From Bordetella petrii (GTDB lineage Bacteria > Pseudomonadota > Gammaproteobacteria > Burkholderiales > Burkholderiaceae_B): a stretch of 64,000 bases of DNA. The stretch lies in assembly GCF_017356245.1 (NCBI RefSeq), contig NZ_JAFMZZ010000001.1, forward strand, positions 1,353,961 through 1,417,960, given 5' to 3'. The translations under genes and the position numbers were made by a program. Positions 63,623 to 64,000 of the stretch are shown here, in pieces (within the stretch, counting starts at the first letter, position 1; each line of letters starts with the position of its first letter). The notes under the pieces are model-generated. The model searched no databases, had not been told where the DNA came from, and saw only the letters and a list, made by a program, of their open reading frames with translations.

Positions 63623-64000
63623 ATGTCCGCCGCTTCCGCCGGCAATGCCGCCGCAACGGGCCGCTCGCCGCGCATCGGGCGCTGGCTGGCCCTGGCCGCG
63701 CTGCTGATCATTCTCGACCAGGCCACCAAGCTGTATTTCGACGCCAGTTTCACTTACGGCCAGCGCGTCAACATACTGCCGGTGTTCGACTTCACACTGG
63801 TGTACAACCGCGGCGCGGCCTTCAGCTTCCTGGCATCGGAAGCCGGCTGGCAGCGCTGGTTCTTCACGGCGCTGGGCATCGTGGCGTCGGGGGTCATCGT
63901 CTGGCTGCTGCGCCGCCACGCCGGCCAGGCGCGCTTCTGCCTGGCGCTGTCGCTGATCCTGGGTGGCGCGCTGGGCAATGTGATCGACCGCATGGCATAT
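63623..64000 (+). CDS. lspA: Lipoprotein signal peptidase, N-terminal part
   Basis: Inner-membrane aspartic peptidase that removes lipoprotein signal peptides. The window ends within it, after 126 residues. Visible parts: helix 1 (WLALAALLIILDQATK, with the conserved Asp), VYNRGAAFSFL and LGGALGNVIDRMAY, which holds the first catalytic Asp. The second (near the C-terminus) lies beyond the window. Position after ileS is conserved. Confidence 0.95.
   Translation, partial: MSAASAGNAAATGRSPRIGRWLALAALLIILDQATKLYFDASFTYGQRVNILPVFDFTLVYNRGAAFSFLASEAGWQRWFFTALGIVASGVIVWLLRRHAGQARFCLALSLILGGALGNVIDRMAY

Overview
The window is GC-rich (about two thirds G+C), densely packed bacterial chromosome. Gene order and protein character suggest a betaproteobacterium of the Alcaligenaceae (Bordetella/Achromobacter type): DapC-DapD-DapE order, tig-clpP-clpX-lon, single-type LolC/E permease with LolD, iscRSUA-hscBA-fdx-iscX, and a NahR/NagR-like regulator. 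Nearly all of it is core genome. I see no insertion sequence, prophage, CRISPR array or integrase.

Layout. 1-6.6 kb: end of an SBF-like transporter, DUF1415 protein, M20 peptidase and purL. 6.6-7.04 kb: the only gap above 300 bp, with a probable plus-strand RNA ending in a strong terminator. 7.0-14.8 kb: one long minus-strand run lolC/E-lolD-tatD-comEC-hydrolase-PHP phosphoesterase-greB. 14.9-21.3 kb: plus-strand run RpfE-like gene-recJ-prfB (with programmed +1 frameshift)-SDR-lysS-small membrane protein. 21.3-27.8 kb: the complete isc iron-sulfur operon on the minus strand, preceded by an IscR-type operator and ending in an unusual two-domain methylglyoxal synthase-like gene. 27.9-34.6 kb: low-molecular-weight tyrosine phosphatase, uvrB, aromatic/aspartate aminotransferase, lexA with SOS box, MFS exporter and divergent HxlR regulator. 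34.7-41.6 kb: proteostasis block lon, clpX, clpP, tig and an M48 protease. 41.8-43.9 kb: two cold-shock genes with matching leaders, small hypotheticals and tRNA-Leu(TAG). 43.9-50 kb: dapC-dapD-dapE-prmB-ABC-F operon. 50-53.1 kb: an accessory-looking aromatic catabolic locus, a NahR-like LysR regulator divergent from nagG-nagH-nagAb (salicylate 5-hydroxylase oxygenase plus ferredoxin, reductase missing). 53.1-57 kb: minus-strand desaturase-uvrD-chorismate-mutase-like run, each overlapping the next by four bases. 57-64 kb: secreted protein, RsmB-type methyltransferase, purN, ribF, ileS and the start of lspA.

How the genes work together. Iron-sulfur assembly is probably self-limited by IscR at its own promoter. 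SOS control is visible at lexA, and a heat-shock-like promoter at lon. The nag-type locus should turn salicylate into gentisate under LysR control, borrowing a reductase and gentisate pathway encoded elsewhere. The best candidates for something not well described are the tandem methylglyoxal synthase-like protein coupled to the isc operon, the structured RNA between purL and greB, and the shared leader element of the two csp genes.
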